A stretch of DNA of 64,000 nucleotides from Bergeriella denitrificans NBRC 102155 (GTDB lineage: Bacteria > Pseudomonadota > Gammaproteobacteria > Burkholderiales > Neisseriaceae): NCBI RefSeq assembly GCF_001592185.1, contig NZ_BCWL01000001.1:1-64000 (forward strand). Direction: 5' to 3'. Each line of letters opens with the position of its first letter. Position 1 is the first letter of the stretch. Under the pieces are notes generated by a model. That model had not been told where the DNA came from. It ran no database searches and worked only from the letters and a program-made list of their open reading frames with translations. Positions 47,277 through 55,753 of this stretch are shown piece by piece. The translations under genes and the position numbers were made by a program.

Positions 47277-49928
47277 ATGGGCAATAAAACGCCTCTTTCG
47301 GCAGGGTTTGTTGCCCGGGCAGCCGAGGGTATCAAGTTTGCATTGACGGGTAAGTCGGATTGGTTCAATGCGGGGAGTGCGCCGCCGCCGGTTGCACCTG
47401 ATGATGTGAAAGGCCGTGCGCAGGATTACGAGCCTTATTGGAATACGGGGCAGAGCCGCCCGCGCCAAGGCGAGGCTGTCGGCTTTCGGGATTTGCGCTA
47501 TTTGGCCGATAACTACGACATTCTGCGCTTGGTTATTGAGACGCGCAAAGACCAGATGGAAAAGCTGGATTGGACGATACAGCGGCGCGATGTTGAGGCG
47601 ACGGCTGATGATGAATCGAAGCGTAAAGACGGCAGGATTGATGATGCGGTGGCGTTTTTCAGACGGCCTGACAAGTTGAATAACTGGAACGACTGGCTGC
47701 GGATGCTGCTTGAAGATTTGTTTGTGATTGATGCGCCGTGCATTTATCCGCGTAAAACGCTGGGCGGGGATTTGTATGCGCTGGAGCTGATAGACGGGGC
47801 GACCATCAAGCGTGTGATTGATGATTACGGCAGAACGCCGATGCCGCCTGAAACGGCTTATCAGCAGGTGCTGCGCGGCCTGCCTGCGGTGGACTATACG
47901 GCAGATGAGCTGATTTACCGTCCGCGTAACCAGCGCACTTATAAAGTTTACGGTTACAGCCCCGTGGAGCAGATTATTACTACGGTCAATATCGCGCTGC
48001 GCCGTATGTCGCACCAGCTTGAGTATTATCGTTCGGGCAGCGTGCCGGACGCGCTTGTGGGTGTGCCGGAATCGTGGACGCGCGATGATATTCAGCGTTT
48101 TCAGGATTACTGGGACTTGTTGATTTCGGGCAATAATGCCGAGCGGCGCAAGATGCGTTTTGTGCCGGGCGAGCTTTCCCGCAATTTTCATGAGACGAAG
48201 CAACCGCCGCTGAAGGATATGTACGACGAATGGCTGGCGCGGGTGGTGTGCTTCTGCTTCTCTATCGAGCCGACGCCGTTTGTGGCGCAGGTTAACCGCG
48301 CTGTGGCGGAAACGAGCCGCGAGCAGTCGCTGGCCGAGGGCTTGGAGCCGCTGAAAAACTGGGTCAAGAGCATTATTGATGATGTGCTTTCCCGTTTTAT
48401 GGGTATGGCTGAATATGAGTTCGTATGGGTAAGCGATGACGCGCAATCTCCGCGCGAGCAGGCGGAAATTTTCGTGATGTACGCCAATGCCAATATTCTG
48501 ACGGTTGATGAGGTGCGTGCGGAGCTGGGACGAGACCCGTTGCCGAAAGATGAAATGCCGTCTGAAAACGGCAAGCCTGACGATGACGAGCCGCCGCCCG
48601 ATGGCGAAAGTGGCAAGCCTGAAAAGCTGTCTGAAAATATACCCGATAACTCCGATAACGAGGCTGAAAAGCTGGGAAAGTCGGAAAGCCCAATCAGCGC
48701 AGAGGAAGCCGCCGCGCTTATTGAGGCTGAACTGGCGGCCTTATCCGATGATGTGGCGGCGCAGGTAGCCGCCATGCTGAAAAACGCGGCCATCGATTTT
48801 GAAGCCGATGACTGGCAGGCGGAAGTGCGCCGCATTGCCGAGACGGTATCGCAAGGCTTGGACTTTGCGCCGTGGGCGGTGTTGGCGGCGGCGGTCGAGC
48901 CTGTTTTGCGGCAGGCGGCGCAGCAAGCGGCCTATACTGCGCTGATTCAGGTTATGCCCGCCCCTGCCGTGGGCATGGTAACGGCCATACGCGCCCGCGC
49001 GGCAGCATGGGCGGCGCAGCGGGCGGCGGAAATGGTCGGCATGAAATGGGTTGACGGCCTACTGGTTCAAAACCCCAATGCCGAATGGCAGATTACCGAG
49101 GGTGCGCGCGGCATGATACGGCAGGCGGTTAAAGACGCGCTGGAAAACGGCGACAGCCCCGCCGAACTGGCAGGCCGTCTGAAAACCTCGCACGCATTCA
49201 GCAAAACCCGCGCGACAACGATTGCCCGCACGGAGATGGCGCGGGCGGACGGCATGGGTACTTATATCGGCTGGTCGGAGACGGGGCTGGTAAACGGCAA
49301 AGAGTGGCTGACGGCGGAAGACGATAAGGTATCTGAAATCTGCAATGAAAACGGCGCGGCGGGCGTGGTCGGCTTGCACGAGCATTTCCCCAGTGGGGAT
49401 TTAATGCCGCCGTCGCACCCAAATTGTCGGTGTGTGGTGCTGCCGGTAGTCGATACGGCTAAATTGGCCAAGGGATACAACCCGAACCAGCCGCGCGATA
49501 AAAGCGGGCGGTGGACGGACGGCTCTCCGGCAATAACGGTATCGGGAGACGAGTTGGGCAGCTTCGACGATACCAAAACCATGCGTAAGGCCGCCATGCA
49601 GTATGCCCGCGATCACTTTGTCGGTAAAACCTACCGCAACGAAAGCAGCGGGCATGATATTCAGGTTACTTGGCAGGGTGTCAAGCACGCGGCATCAAAT
49701 GCCAATCCTGTAGAGCTGGCACTGTTTGTAAAGCTGGATGAATTACCCGTGAAATTAAAGTACGAAGCCTCTTTCCCGGACAAAAGCGGACGGCCTGATA
49801 TTATTGCGGCACACAAATATTCCGGAATAGCAGTAGTAGGGAATGAAAGATTGAATATAGGTATGGTAGTCAGAGAACTTAAAGACGGACATAAATATTA
49901 TGACCATTTCGTTCTGAAAGACGAATAA
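47277..49928 (+). CDS. Portal protein fused to MuF-type head protein with toxin-like C-terminus
   Basis: An 883-residue fusion. Residues 1-430 are a DUF935-type portal protein (YDILRLVIETRKDQMEKLDW; AETSREQSLAEGLEPLKNWV). An acidic linker follows (residues 430-480). Residues 560-721 form the Mu F-like minor head domain, ending in the signature PPSHPNCRCVVLP. After that comes GYNPNQPRDKSGRWTDG, the connector usually found before effector domains. The last 130 residues (QYARDHFVGKTYRNESSGHD; HKYYDHFVLKDE) resemble BECR-fold/LPD3-type nuclease domains. Portal forms the DNA gate; the MuF part is packaged in the head, so the toxin-like end could be delivered with DNA. The nuclease call is by pattern only. 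AAAGG lies upstream of the ATG. Confidence 0.85.
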   Translation: MGNKTPLSAGFVARAAEGIKFALTGKSDWFNAGSAPPPVAPDDVKGRAQDYEPYWNTGQSRPRQGEAVGFRDLRYLADNYDILRLVIETRKDQMEKLDWTIQRRDVEATADDESKRKDGRIDDAVAFFRRPDKLNNWNDWLRMLLEDLFVIDAPCIYPRKTLGGDLYALELIDGATIKRVIDDYGRTPMPPETAYQQVLRGLPAVDYTADELIYRPRNQRTYKVYGYSPVEQIITTVNIALRRMSHQLEYYRSGSVPDALVGVPESWTRDDIQRFQDYWDLLISGNNAERRKMRFVPGELSRNFHETKQPPLKDMYDEWLARVVCFCFSIEPTPFVAQVNRAVAETSREQSLAEGLEPLKNWVKSIIDDVLSRFMGMAEYEFVWVSDDAQSPREQAEIFVMYANANILTVDEVRAELGRDPLPKDEMPSENGKPDDDEPPPDGESGKPEKLSENIPDNSDNEAEKLGKSESPISAEEAAALIEAELAALSDDVAAQVAAMLKNAAIDFEADDWQAEVRRIAETVSQGLDFAPWAVLAAAVEPVLRQAAQQAAYTALIQVMPAPAVGMVTAIRARAAAWAAQRAAEMVGMKWVDGLLVQNPNAEWQITEGARGMIRQAVKDALENGDSPAELAGRLKTSHAFSKTRATTIARTEMARADGMGTYIGWSETGLVNGKEWLTAEDDKVSEICNENGAAGVVGLHEHFPSGDLMPPSHPNCRCVVLPVVDTAKLAKGYNPNQPRDKSGRWTDGSPAITVSGDELGSFDDTKTMRKAAMQYARDHFVGKTYRNESSGHDIQVTWQGVKHAASNANPVELALFVKLDELPVKLKYEASFPDKSGRPDIIAAHKYSGIAVVGNERLNIGMVVRELKDGHKYYDHFVLKDE

Positions 49929-50000
49929 TCCCTTATGCAGTATATCTGGGGCGGATACCGAAAGCGGCAAGTACGACACCCAGCCGTTGCATAAGGGATT
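49927..50000. repeat. 13-bp inverted repeat after the portal-MuF gene
   Basis: AATCCCTTATGCA (49927-49939) and its exact complement (49988-50000) enclose 48 bases. Within the element lies a 19-codon ORF, MQYIWGGYRKRQVRHPAVA, which starts and ends inside the repeats. It may be an RNA structure, a rearrangement scar, or a tiny gene. No immunity gene for the toxin-like domain is seen in 49929-50090. Confidence 0.65.
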
Positions 50001-50090
50001 AGGAAAATCATACTGCTTTTTTGGCAGGTAGGCAAGAAGTGTCTTTGCGGGATTAATCATTGTGTTGAAAAACCTTTAAAGGAGCAAGTT

Positions 50091-51239
50091 ATGGCAAAAC
50101 TGTATGCCGAAATCAGCAAGGCAGAGAAGCAGGACGACGGTACGATTACGGTATCGGGCTATGCTTCCAGCGGCGCGGTGGATTCGGACGGCGAAATCAT
50201 TACCGCCGAGGCGATGAAAGCGGCCATTCCCGAATATATGAAATTCGGCGCGGTGCGTGAAATGCACGGCAAGAGTGCGGCGGGAACAGCAGTCGAAATC
50301 AAGGTTGAAGATGACGGCCGCACGTTTTTCAAGGCGCATATCGTTGACCCTGTGGCCGTAAAAAAGGTGGAAACGGGCGTTTACAAGGGCTTTTCCATCG
50401 GCGGCAGCGTGAAAGCCCGCAACGAATTGAATAAGGCGGAAATTACGGCCATCAACCTGACGGAAATCAGCTTGGTTGACCGCCCTGCTAACCCCGATGC
50501 GGTATTCACCTGCTTCAAAATCGATAAGGGCGATGATGAAAAGCCTGAAGAAAACGGCGAAGCGGATAAAGACGAAGCCAAGAAAAAGCCGTCTGAATCC
50601 GATCATGAAGACGGCAAAAAATCATCTGACGACGATACCGGCAAAAACGGTAAAAAAGACGATGACGAAACCGAAAAAGTGGCATTTTCGGCGGCCGAGC
50701 TGGATGTGTTGCGTAAATTCCTGAAACAGGCCGAGGCGCAAAACGAGCCGAAAGCCGAGTCGGTGCAGAAGTCGATGTACAGCGTGAAGTCGCTGGCAAG
50801 CGTATTGCAAGAGGTACAATGGTTTGTCAATTCGGCGAAGTATGAGGAATTGCCGGACGATGTGACGGCAGAAGCAAAGCAGGCGGCGCAAACGCTGGCT
50901 AATGCGCTGGTGTCGCTGGTCGGTCACGAAGCAGGCAAGGTCGGAGATGAAACGGCGGAAAAATCCGATACGCCCGACGATTTGCAAAAGGCTTTTAATG
51001 CGAAAGTCGATGATTTGACTAAGGTGCAAAAAGAACTGGCCGATACGAAAGCCGAACTGGAAGCCTTGAAGAAACAGGCTGCGCCGCCTAAAGGCGGTGT
51101 GAAACACGTTATCGCGAAAAGCGAAGACAACGGCGGTAATGAAGACCTCTTGCAGGGCTTCACGCCGATTGTGAAAGGCGACGGCTCGCTGGACGAAGCC
51201 GCTACGCTGGTTAAGGCAGCCCAATCCGGCCGCCTGTAA
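50091..51239 (+). CDS. Capsid maturation protease/scaffold (XkdF-like)
   Basis: A 382-residue protein. The N-terminal 145 residues are an XkdF-type serine protease domain (GYASSGAVDSDGEIITAEAM; REMHGKSAAG with the likely catalytic His; YKGFSIGGSV with the likely Ser). Residues 150-210 are an acidic Lys/Asp/Glu linker, and the C-terminus is a coiled-coil scaffold (VDDLTKVQKELADTKAELEA). It guides capsid assembly and then cleaves itself. AAAGGAG lies 7 bases upstream. Confidence 0.85.
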   Translation: MAKLYAEISKAEKQDDGTITVSGYASSGAVDSDGEIITAEAMKAAIPEYMKFGAVREMHGKSAAGTAVEIKVEDDGRTFFKAHIVDPVAVKKVETGVYKGFSIGGSVKARNELNKAEITAINLTEISLVDRPANPDAVFTCFKIDKGDDEKPEENGEADKDEAKKKPSESDHEDGKKSSDDDTGKNGKKDDDETEKVAFSAAELDVLRKFLKQAEAQNEPKAESVQKSMYSVKSLASVLQEVQWFVNSAKYEELPDDVTAEAKQAAQTLANALVSLVGHEAGKVGDETAEKSDTPDDLQKAFNAKVDDLTKVQKELADTKAELEALKKQAAPPKGGVKHVIAKSEDNGGNEDLLQGFTPIVKGDGSLDEAATLVKAAQSGRL

Positions 51240-51247
51240 GTGCAACC

Positions 51248-51270
51248 CCGCCCTTGCAGGCGGTTTTTTA
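51248..51270 (+). terminator. Terminator-like hairpin before the capsid gene
   Basis: CCGCC and GGCGG around a short loop, with TTTTTT following, 10 bases after the protease stop. Read-through would be needed for capsid expression unless an extra promoter exists. Confidence 0.75.
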
Positions 51271-51285
51271 TTTTGGAGTGTAAAT

Positions 51286-52773
51286 ATGAATCGTGTTACT
51301 CAAGAAACCATCGAGCTGATGAAGTCGGCTCAATTAGGCGGTGAAGCCTTGCACAAAGGCTTTACCCAACCGACCGATGCGCTGACCGGCTTGCAGATGT
51401 ATGACCTGTCTGCGCCGTCTCAAAAACTCTATCCGGTGCTGACCCCGCTGCGTAACCGTATTCCGCGTGTCGGCGGCGGCCGCGCGGTACAGGCGAACTG
51501 GAAAGCCATTACCGGTATCAATACCAAAAACCAACGCGCGGGCGTATCGGAAGGCCAACGCGGCGGCGTTATCGAGCATGAAACTGTGGAGCGCATGGCC
51601 GCTTACCGCTCATTCGGCTTGGAAAACAATGTAACTTTTGAAGCCGATTACGCGGCACGCGGTTTTGAAGATGTGAAAGCCTTGGCGGTAACGCAAACGC
51701 TGCAAGCGACGATGCTTGCGGAGGAAATGATGATTTTGGGCGGCAATACCGGCCTGAAATTCGGCGTAACCCCTACTCCGAAGCTGGTTGCGGCGGCGGG
51801 CGAAGGGACGATTTCCAGCGCTGGCCTGTCGGTTATCTGCGTGGCCTTGGGCTTGCAGGCTTACTGGGACGTGGCCGGCGCAAACAACGGCGCGGTCGGC
51901 CAATATCTGAATATTGCGGACGCGGAAATTCCGACTGAAATCACCCGCCAAAATGCAGACGGCTCTACCGATACTTTCGGCGGCGGCTCGGCGCAGAAGT
52001 CGGCGGCGGCCTCTGTGTCTGCCGGTGCGGGCAAGGTGGTAACGGCGCAGGTGGATGCGGTACGCGGCGCGGTGGCTTATGCGTGGTTCTGGGGCGCGGC
52101 AGGTGCGGAAAAACTGGGGGCGGTCACAACAACGGCCAAAGTGGAAATCGCCGCCGATGCGCAAGGCCGCCAAACAGCCGCTTCTCTGCCCGATAAAGAC
52201 CATTCCACTTCCAGCTTGGAATTTGACGGCCTGCTGACGCAAATCGCCCTGCCCGATTCCGGCGCTTATTACCGCGACAATAAGGCTTCCGGCCTGACTT
52301 CGGACGGCGCGGGCGGCGTGTATGAATTTGAAGAAGCGTTTGTGCAGTTCTTCACGAAATACCGCTTGTCGCCCGATACCATCTACTGCAATGCCCGCGA
52401 TTTGGTGGCGCTGACCCGCCTGATTATCGGCAACAACGGTGCGCCGCTGATTAAGCTGAATGTGGACGTGAACAATATCAGCAGCATTAAGGCCGGTACG
52501 GTCGTCGCTTCTTACCTGAATAAGGTAACGGGCGACGAGCTGGATATTGTGGTGCATCCGAATCTGCCTGCCGGTACTTATATGTTCTATTCCAGCAAGC
52601 TGCCCGCTTATGTGCAAGGCATTACCAATCTTGTGCAAATCCGCACGCGCCAAGATTATTATCAAATCGAATGGCCGCTGCGCACGCGCCGCTATGAATA
52701 CGGCGTTTACGCGGACGAGGTGCTGCAAGGCTTCTTTATGCCGGCATTCGGCGTGATTACCAACGCGGCTTAA
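51286..52773 (+). CDS. Major capsid protein
   Basis: A 495-residue protein at the expected place after the protease/scaffold. The N-terminus (residues 1-180) has the HK97-fold E-loop and spine layout (GRAVQANWKAITGINTKNQR; AYRSFGLENNVTFEADYAAR). Residues about 235-300 look like an inserted immunoglobulin/FN3-like domain (AQVDAVRGAVAYAWFWGAAG). The axial domain and the C-terminus (RQDYYQIEWPLRTRRYEYGV) complete the fold. GGAGTG lies before the ATG. Confidence 0.85.
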   Translation: MNRVTQETIELMKSAQLGGEALHKGFTQPTDALTGLQMYDLSAPSQKLYPVLTPLRNRIPRVGGGRAVQANWKAITGINTKNQRAGVSEGQRGGVIEHETVERMAAYRSFGLENNVTFEADYAARGFEDVKALAVTQTLQATMLAEEMMILGGNTGLKFGVTPTPKLVAAAGEGTISSAGLSVICVALGLQAYWDVAGANNGAVGQYLNIADAEIPTEITRQNADGSTDTFGGGSAQKSAAASVSAGAGKVVTAQVDAVRGAVAYAWFWGAAGAEKLGAVTTTAKVEIAADAQGRQTAASLPDKDHSTSSLEFDGLLTQIALPDSGAYYRDNKASGLTSDGAGGVYEFEEAFVQFFTKYRLSPDTIYCNARDLVALTRLIIGNNGAPLIKLNVDVNNISSIKAGTVVASYLNKVTGDELDIVVHPNLPAGTYMFYSSKLPAYVQGITNLVQIRTRQDYYQIEWPLRTRRYEYGVYADEVLQGFFMPAFGVITNAA

Positions 52774-52778
52774 TGGCT

Positions 52779-52826
52779 TTAGGCCGTCTGAAATACGGGA
52801 TTTTCCCGGTTTTGGACGGCCTTTTC
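52779..52826 (+). terminator. Hairpin after the capsid gene
   Basis: GGCCGTC and GACGGCC form the outer stem with an inner CGGGA/TCCCG pairing, then TTTTCTTT. One arm carries the uptake sequence. Confidence 0.7.
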
Positions 52827-52843
52827 TTTGAAAGGATTTTTTT

Positions 52844-53137
52844 ATGTCGAAAATTGTTTTGAATGCACCAGAGTGCATGACTGACGTGTCGTTCGGCGGC
52901 GAGAATTTCGCGGTAGTTGACGGTGTGGTCGAAGTACCGGAGGCGGCGCTCGAATTTCTGTTTCAGTTCGGCTTTACGGTAAAACCGGAAGCTGCCGGGG
53001 AGCAAGGCGAACCGTCCGAACCTGAACCGTCCGAACCTGAACCGTCCGAACCTGAACCGTCCGAACCTGAGGCGGAAGAGCCGAAGAAAACGCGCCGCAG
53101 CCGTGCCAAAGCGGACCAACCCGCAGAGGGTGCGTAA
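52844..53137 (+). CDS. Phage protein with Pro-Ser-Glu repeats
   Basis: A 97-residue protein. The N-terminus is a small beta-rich domain (VLNAPECMTDVSFGGENFAV), then come four and a half PSEPE repeats encoded by a perfect 15-bp tandem repeat, and a basic tail (PKKTRRSRAKAD). It lies between capsid and connector; a head-fibre, decoration or linker role is possible but not shown. Confidence 0.7.
   Translation: MSKIVLNAPECMTDVSFGGENFAVVDGVVEVPEAALEFLFQFGFTVKPEAAGEQGEPSEPEPSEPEPSEPEPSEPEAEEPKKTRRSRAKADQPAEGA
53008..53067 (+). repeat. 15-bp tandem repeat, four copies
   Basis: GAACCGTCCGAACCT repeated four times without a mismatch, in frame within the 52844-53137 gene. Copy-number change would alter linker length without frameshift. 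Confidence 0.95.
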
Positions 53138-53139
53138 CC

Positions 53140-53661
53140 ATGCTGGCGGATTTAGCAGATTTGAAAATACGCTTGGCGATTGAACACAATCGGCGCGATG
53201 AAGAGCTGAAACAGGTGTTGGCGGGTGTGTCAGCGGCGGTGGAAAGCTGGCTGCAACGCACCCTGCTGAAACGCGATTATGTGGAACGCTACAACGGCAA
53301 CCGCAAAAAGGCCATTGTGTTGAACCAATATCCTGTGCTGGAGGTTAAGTCGGTCAAGGTCAACGGGCGTGAGATTCACGGCTTTGATAATGACGACTGG
53401 CTGCTGATTTATGATGACAGTTTTTCAGACGGCCTGCGTAACGTGGAAGTCGCTTATGTGGCGGGCTATGAGACCATTCCTGAGGATATTCGGGAAGCGG
53501 TGCTGATTATCGCGGCGCAGCGTGTGAACGAGATGGAAAACAAGGGCGTAGCCAGTAAATCGCTGGCGGGCGAGACGGTTTCTTTCTCAAATTTCTCGCA
53601 ATCAGGCGGTATGCCGCCTGCGGCGTTTGAGATTTTAAAGAAATACCGGCGCAAGGTGTAG
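53140..53661 (+). CDS. Head-tail connector (gp6-like)
   Basis: A 173-residue adaptor that binds below the portal. LKIRLAIEHNRRDEELKQVL and the segment LNQYPVLEVKSVKVNGREI are typical of the gp6/phiE125 gp8 family, as is the C-terminal AAQRVNEMENKG. It lies 2 bases after the previous gene. Confidence 0.85.
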   Translation: MLADLADLKIRLAIEHNRRDEELKQVLAGVSAAVESWLQRTLLKRDYVERYNGNRKKAIVLNQYPVLEVKSVKVNGREIHGFDNDDWLLIYDDSFSDGLRNVEVAYVAGYETIPEDIREAVLIIAAQRVNEMENKGVASKSLAGETVSFSNFSQSGGMPPAAFEILKKYRRKV

Positions 53662-53663
53662 CC

Positions 53664-54149
53664 ATGAATGTGCGTTTTGAGTTTATCGGCGGCGATACCA
53701 TTGCGGCGGTGTTGAAGTCTTACTCTGCCGGGATAGATGCGCAGATTGAGGCGTCTATCGGTCGCTCGGTATTGATGTTGCAGCGCTATGTAGTCGCCAA
53801 TAAGCTGTCCGGGCAGGTGTTGGGCAAGCGGACGGGTAATTTGCGCCGCTCGATAAACCAAGTGGTCGAACGGAACGGCACAAAAACGGTCGGTATGGTC
53901 AAAACCAATGTCCGTTATGGCGTGGCGCATGAATACGGCTTTAGCGGCGCGGTGTCGGTCAAGGCGCATTTACGCCAAATTAAGCAGGCATTCGGCCGGC
54001 CGCTGAGGGAAAGCCGCTCTGTGCAGATTAAGGCGCATTCGCGCCATGTGAAGCTGCCGGAGCGCTCTTTTCTGCGCTCGGCGCTGCGGGATTTGCAGCC
54101 GCAAATTGAAGCGGATTTGCAGATGGCTGTAGAAAGGGCTTTGAGATGA
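53664..54149 (+). CDS. Head-tail joining protein, HK97 gp10-like
   Basis: A 161-residue protein of the HK97-gp10 family: RYVVANKLSGQVLGKRTGNL, RRSIN and VRYGVAHEYGFSG are the family landmarks; LPERSFLRSALRD ends the fold. It acts as stopper or tail completion protein. Confidence 0.88.
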   Translation: MNVRFEFIGGDTIAAVLKSYSAGIDAQIEASIGRSVLMLQRYVVANKLSGQVLGKRTGNLRRSINQVVERNGTKTVGMVKTNVRYGVAHEYGFSGAVSVKAHLRQIKQAFGRPLRESRSVQIKAHSRHVKLPERSFLRSALRDLQPQIEADLQMAVERALR

Positions 54150-54577
54150 TGAATCGTGAAGCGGTATATGCCGCACTGTGGGCGAAACTGGAGGCATTGG
54201 ACGGCTTTGTTACCAAAAGCCGTAAATTGCTGCATTGGAATGATGTTTCCCGTTTCGAGCAGCCCGCGCTGTTTATGGCGCAGGGCAATATGCAGGCGGT
54301 CACGGTCACGGGGCAGGAAACCAAATGGCTGCTCAAGGCCGATGTGTATCTCTATGTGCAGACGGGCGGCGAAGCGCCTGCCCCGCTGATAAATCCGCTG
54401 ATTGATGCGGTCTGCAATGCGGTCAATGCGGTACACCCGATTACGGGGCGCACGGCTTTGGCGGCTGAGGGGGTGGCGGTGGAATACTGCCGCGTTGAGG
54501 GAACAATCGAAACGGACGAGGGTACGCTCGGTACGCAGGCCGTGGCGGTTATTCCGATTGTAATTTTGGCCGCCTAG
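54146..54577 (+). CDS. Tail terminator protein
   Basis: A 143-residue protein (gpU/gp17-like): MMNREAVYAALWAKLEALDG at the start, LKADVYLYVQTGGEAPAP in the middle, and a C-terminal strand ending VIPIVILAA. It caps the tail tube at the head. It overlaps the upstream gene by ATGA. Confidence 0.82.
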   Translation: MMNREAVYAALWAKLEALDGFVTKSRKLLHWNDVSRFEQPALFMAQGNMQAVTVTGQETKWLLKADVYLYVQTGGEAPAPLINPLIDAVCNAVNAVHPITGRTALAAEGVAVEYCRVEGTIETDEGTLGTQAVAVIPIVILAA

Positions 54578-54602
54578 CGGCTTTTTTTGATGAGGTGCGA
54601 TT

Positions 54603-55373
54603 ATGCAACTGACTTTCGGCGCGGGCGATGTGTTCGCGCAAATGATTACGGATGCAAGCGGCAATGCGGTAGCCAATGCTACTCCGGTGCGGATTATGGG
54701 CTTGCAGGAAATGTCTGTAGATTTGCAGGCGGAGTTGAAAGAGTATTACGGCCAAAACCGTTTTGCGCTGGCTGTAGCACAGGGCAAAGTCAAGGTAACG
54801 GGCAAAATGAAAGGTGCGTTAATTAACGGCTTGGCTCTGAATACGCTGTTTTTCGGCTCTGAATTTGCGACCGGCACAATGAAGGCGATTTATGCGGACG
54901 TGGCCGGTAAAACCATTCCGACGGCGGCATTTACGATTCAGGTTACGCCGCCCTCTGCCGGTACGTTTGTCGAAGATTTGGGCGTGATGGGCGCCGACGG
55001 TGTGGCGATGGTTAAGGTAGCCGCCAATCCGGCGCAAGGCCAATATGCGGTCAGTAAAACCGGCCTGTACACTTTTGCCGAGGCGGACAAGGGCAAAACG
55101 GTTTATCCGAGCTTTGTGTACACCTACCAGCTCAAGACGGCTAAAAAAGTGGATTTAACCAATATTGCGATGGGCAATACGCCGACGTTCAAGCTCTCCT
55201 ACTTGACGCAATTTAAAGGTAAAAAAGCGTTACTGGAGCTGGCAAGCGTTACCAGCGGCAAGCTGGCGTTGTTCAGCGCGAAAAACGATGATTTCAGCGT
55301 GCCTGAAGTGGATTTCACGGCGTCGGCAGACGAAGCGGGATTCAGCGTGGGTACGCTGTGGATTCAGGAATAA
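54603..55373 (+). CDS. Major tail tube protein
   Basis: A 256-residue protein with the tail-tube beta-sandwich: MGLQEMSVDLQAELKEYYGQ and KVKVTGKMKGALINGLAL are typical of the TP901-like tube family; the C-terminus has an extra 60 residues. Position after the terminator protein and before the chaperones fits. Confidence 0.87.
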   Translation: MQLTFGAGDVFAQMITDASGNAVANATPVRIMGLQEMSVDLQAELKEYYGQNRFALAVAQGKVKVTGKMKGALINGLALNTLFFGSEFATGTMKAIYADVAGKTIPTAAFTIQVTPPSAGTFVEDLGVMGADGVAMVKVAANPAQGQYAVSKTGLYTFAEADKGKTVYPSFVYTYQLKTAKKVDLTNIAMGNTPTFKLSYLTQFKGKKALLELASVTSGKLALFSAKNDDFSVPEVDFTASADEAGFSVGTLWIQE

Positions 55374-55375
55374 CG

Positions 55376-55403
55376 GCCGTCTGATTTTCAGACGGCTTTT
55401 TGA
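55376..55403 (+). terminator. Uptake-sequence hairpin after the tube gene
   Basis: GCCGTCTGattttCAGACGGC followed by TTTTT. Likely reduces expression of the chaperones relative to the tube protein. Confidence 0.8.
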
Positions 55404-55420
55404 TTTAAGAAAGGTTGATG

Positions 55421-55753
55421 ATGAAACAAGTTGTCAAAGTAGCGGGCGTTACCATGAATTTGAACGGCCAAGAGTATGTTGTGCCGCCGCTGTCGCTGGG
55501 TGTGTTGGATCAGATTAAAGACCGTATCGGCAATTTCGACAAAGCGCCGTTTGCCGAGCAGGTGGAACTGACTATTTCGGTTGCTCACGCGGCATTGAAA
55601 CGCAACTACCCCGACCTGACCCGCGAGGAAGTGGGCGATATGCTGGATGTCGCCAACATGATGGAAGTCTTCGGCGCGGTGATGGACGTTTCCGGCCTGA
55701 AGCGCAAAGAACAGGAAGCTGCACAAGCGGGGGAAGCGGCGGCGGCGGGTTAG
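55421..55753 (+). CDS. Tail assembly chaperone gpG-like
   Basis: A 110-residue chaperone: MKQVVKVAGVTMNLNGQEYV, VPPLSLGVLDQIKD, and NYPDLTREEVGDMLD. It is expected to bind the tape measure protein during tail assembly. The end (EAAQAGEAAAAG) contains a run of five G at a probable -1 frameshift site. AAGG lies 6 bases before the ATG at 55421. Confidence 0.85.
   Translation: MKQVVKVAGVTMNLNGQEYVVPPLSLGVLDQIKDRIGNFDKAPFAEQVELTISVAHAALKRNYPDLTREEVGDMLDVANMMEVFGAVMDVSGLKRKEQEAAQAGEAAAAG
55729..55735 (+). promoter_or_regulatory. Candidate -1 programmed frameshift site
   Basis: GGGGGAA, zero frame G GGG GAA. Slippage by -1 joins the gpG frame to the frame that reads GLDFGGMIAHVCAATGW. GC-rich sequence follows, which could form a stimulating structure. 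Confidence 0.65.

Noticed and set aside
53008-53067. Short tandem repeats as a possible CRISPR array
   Set aside because: The units are contiguous with no spacers and lie in frame in a coding gene. No CRISPR array was seen elsewhere in the window.
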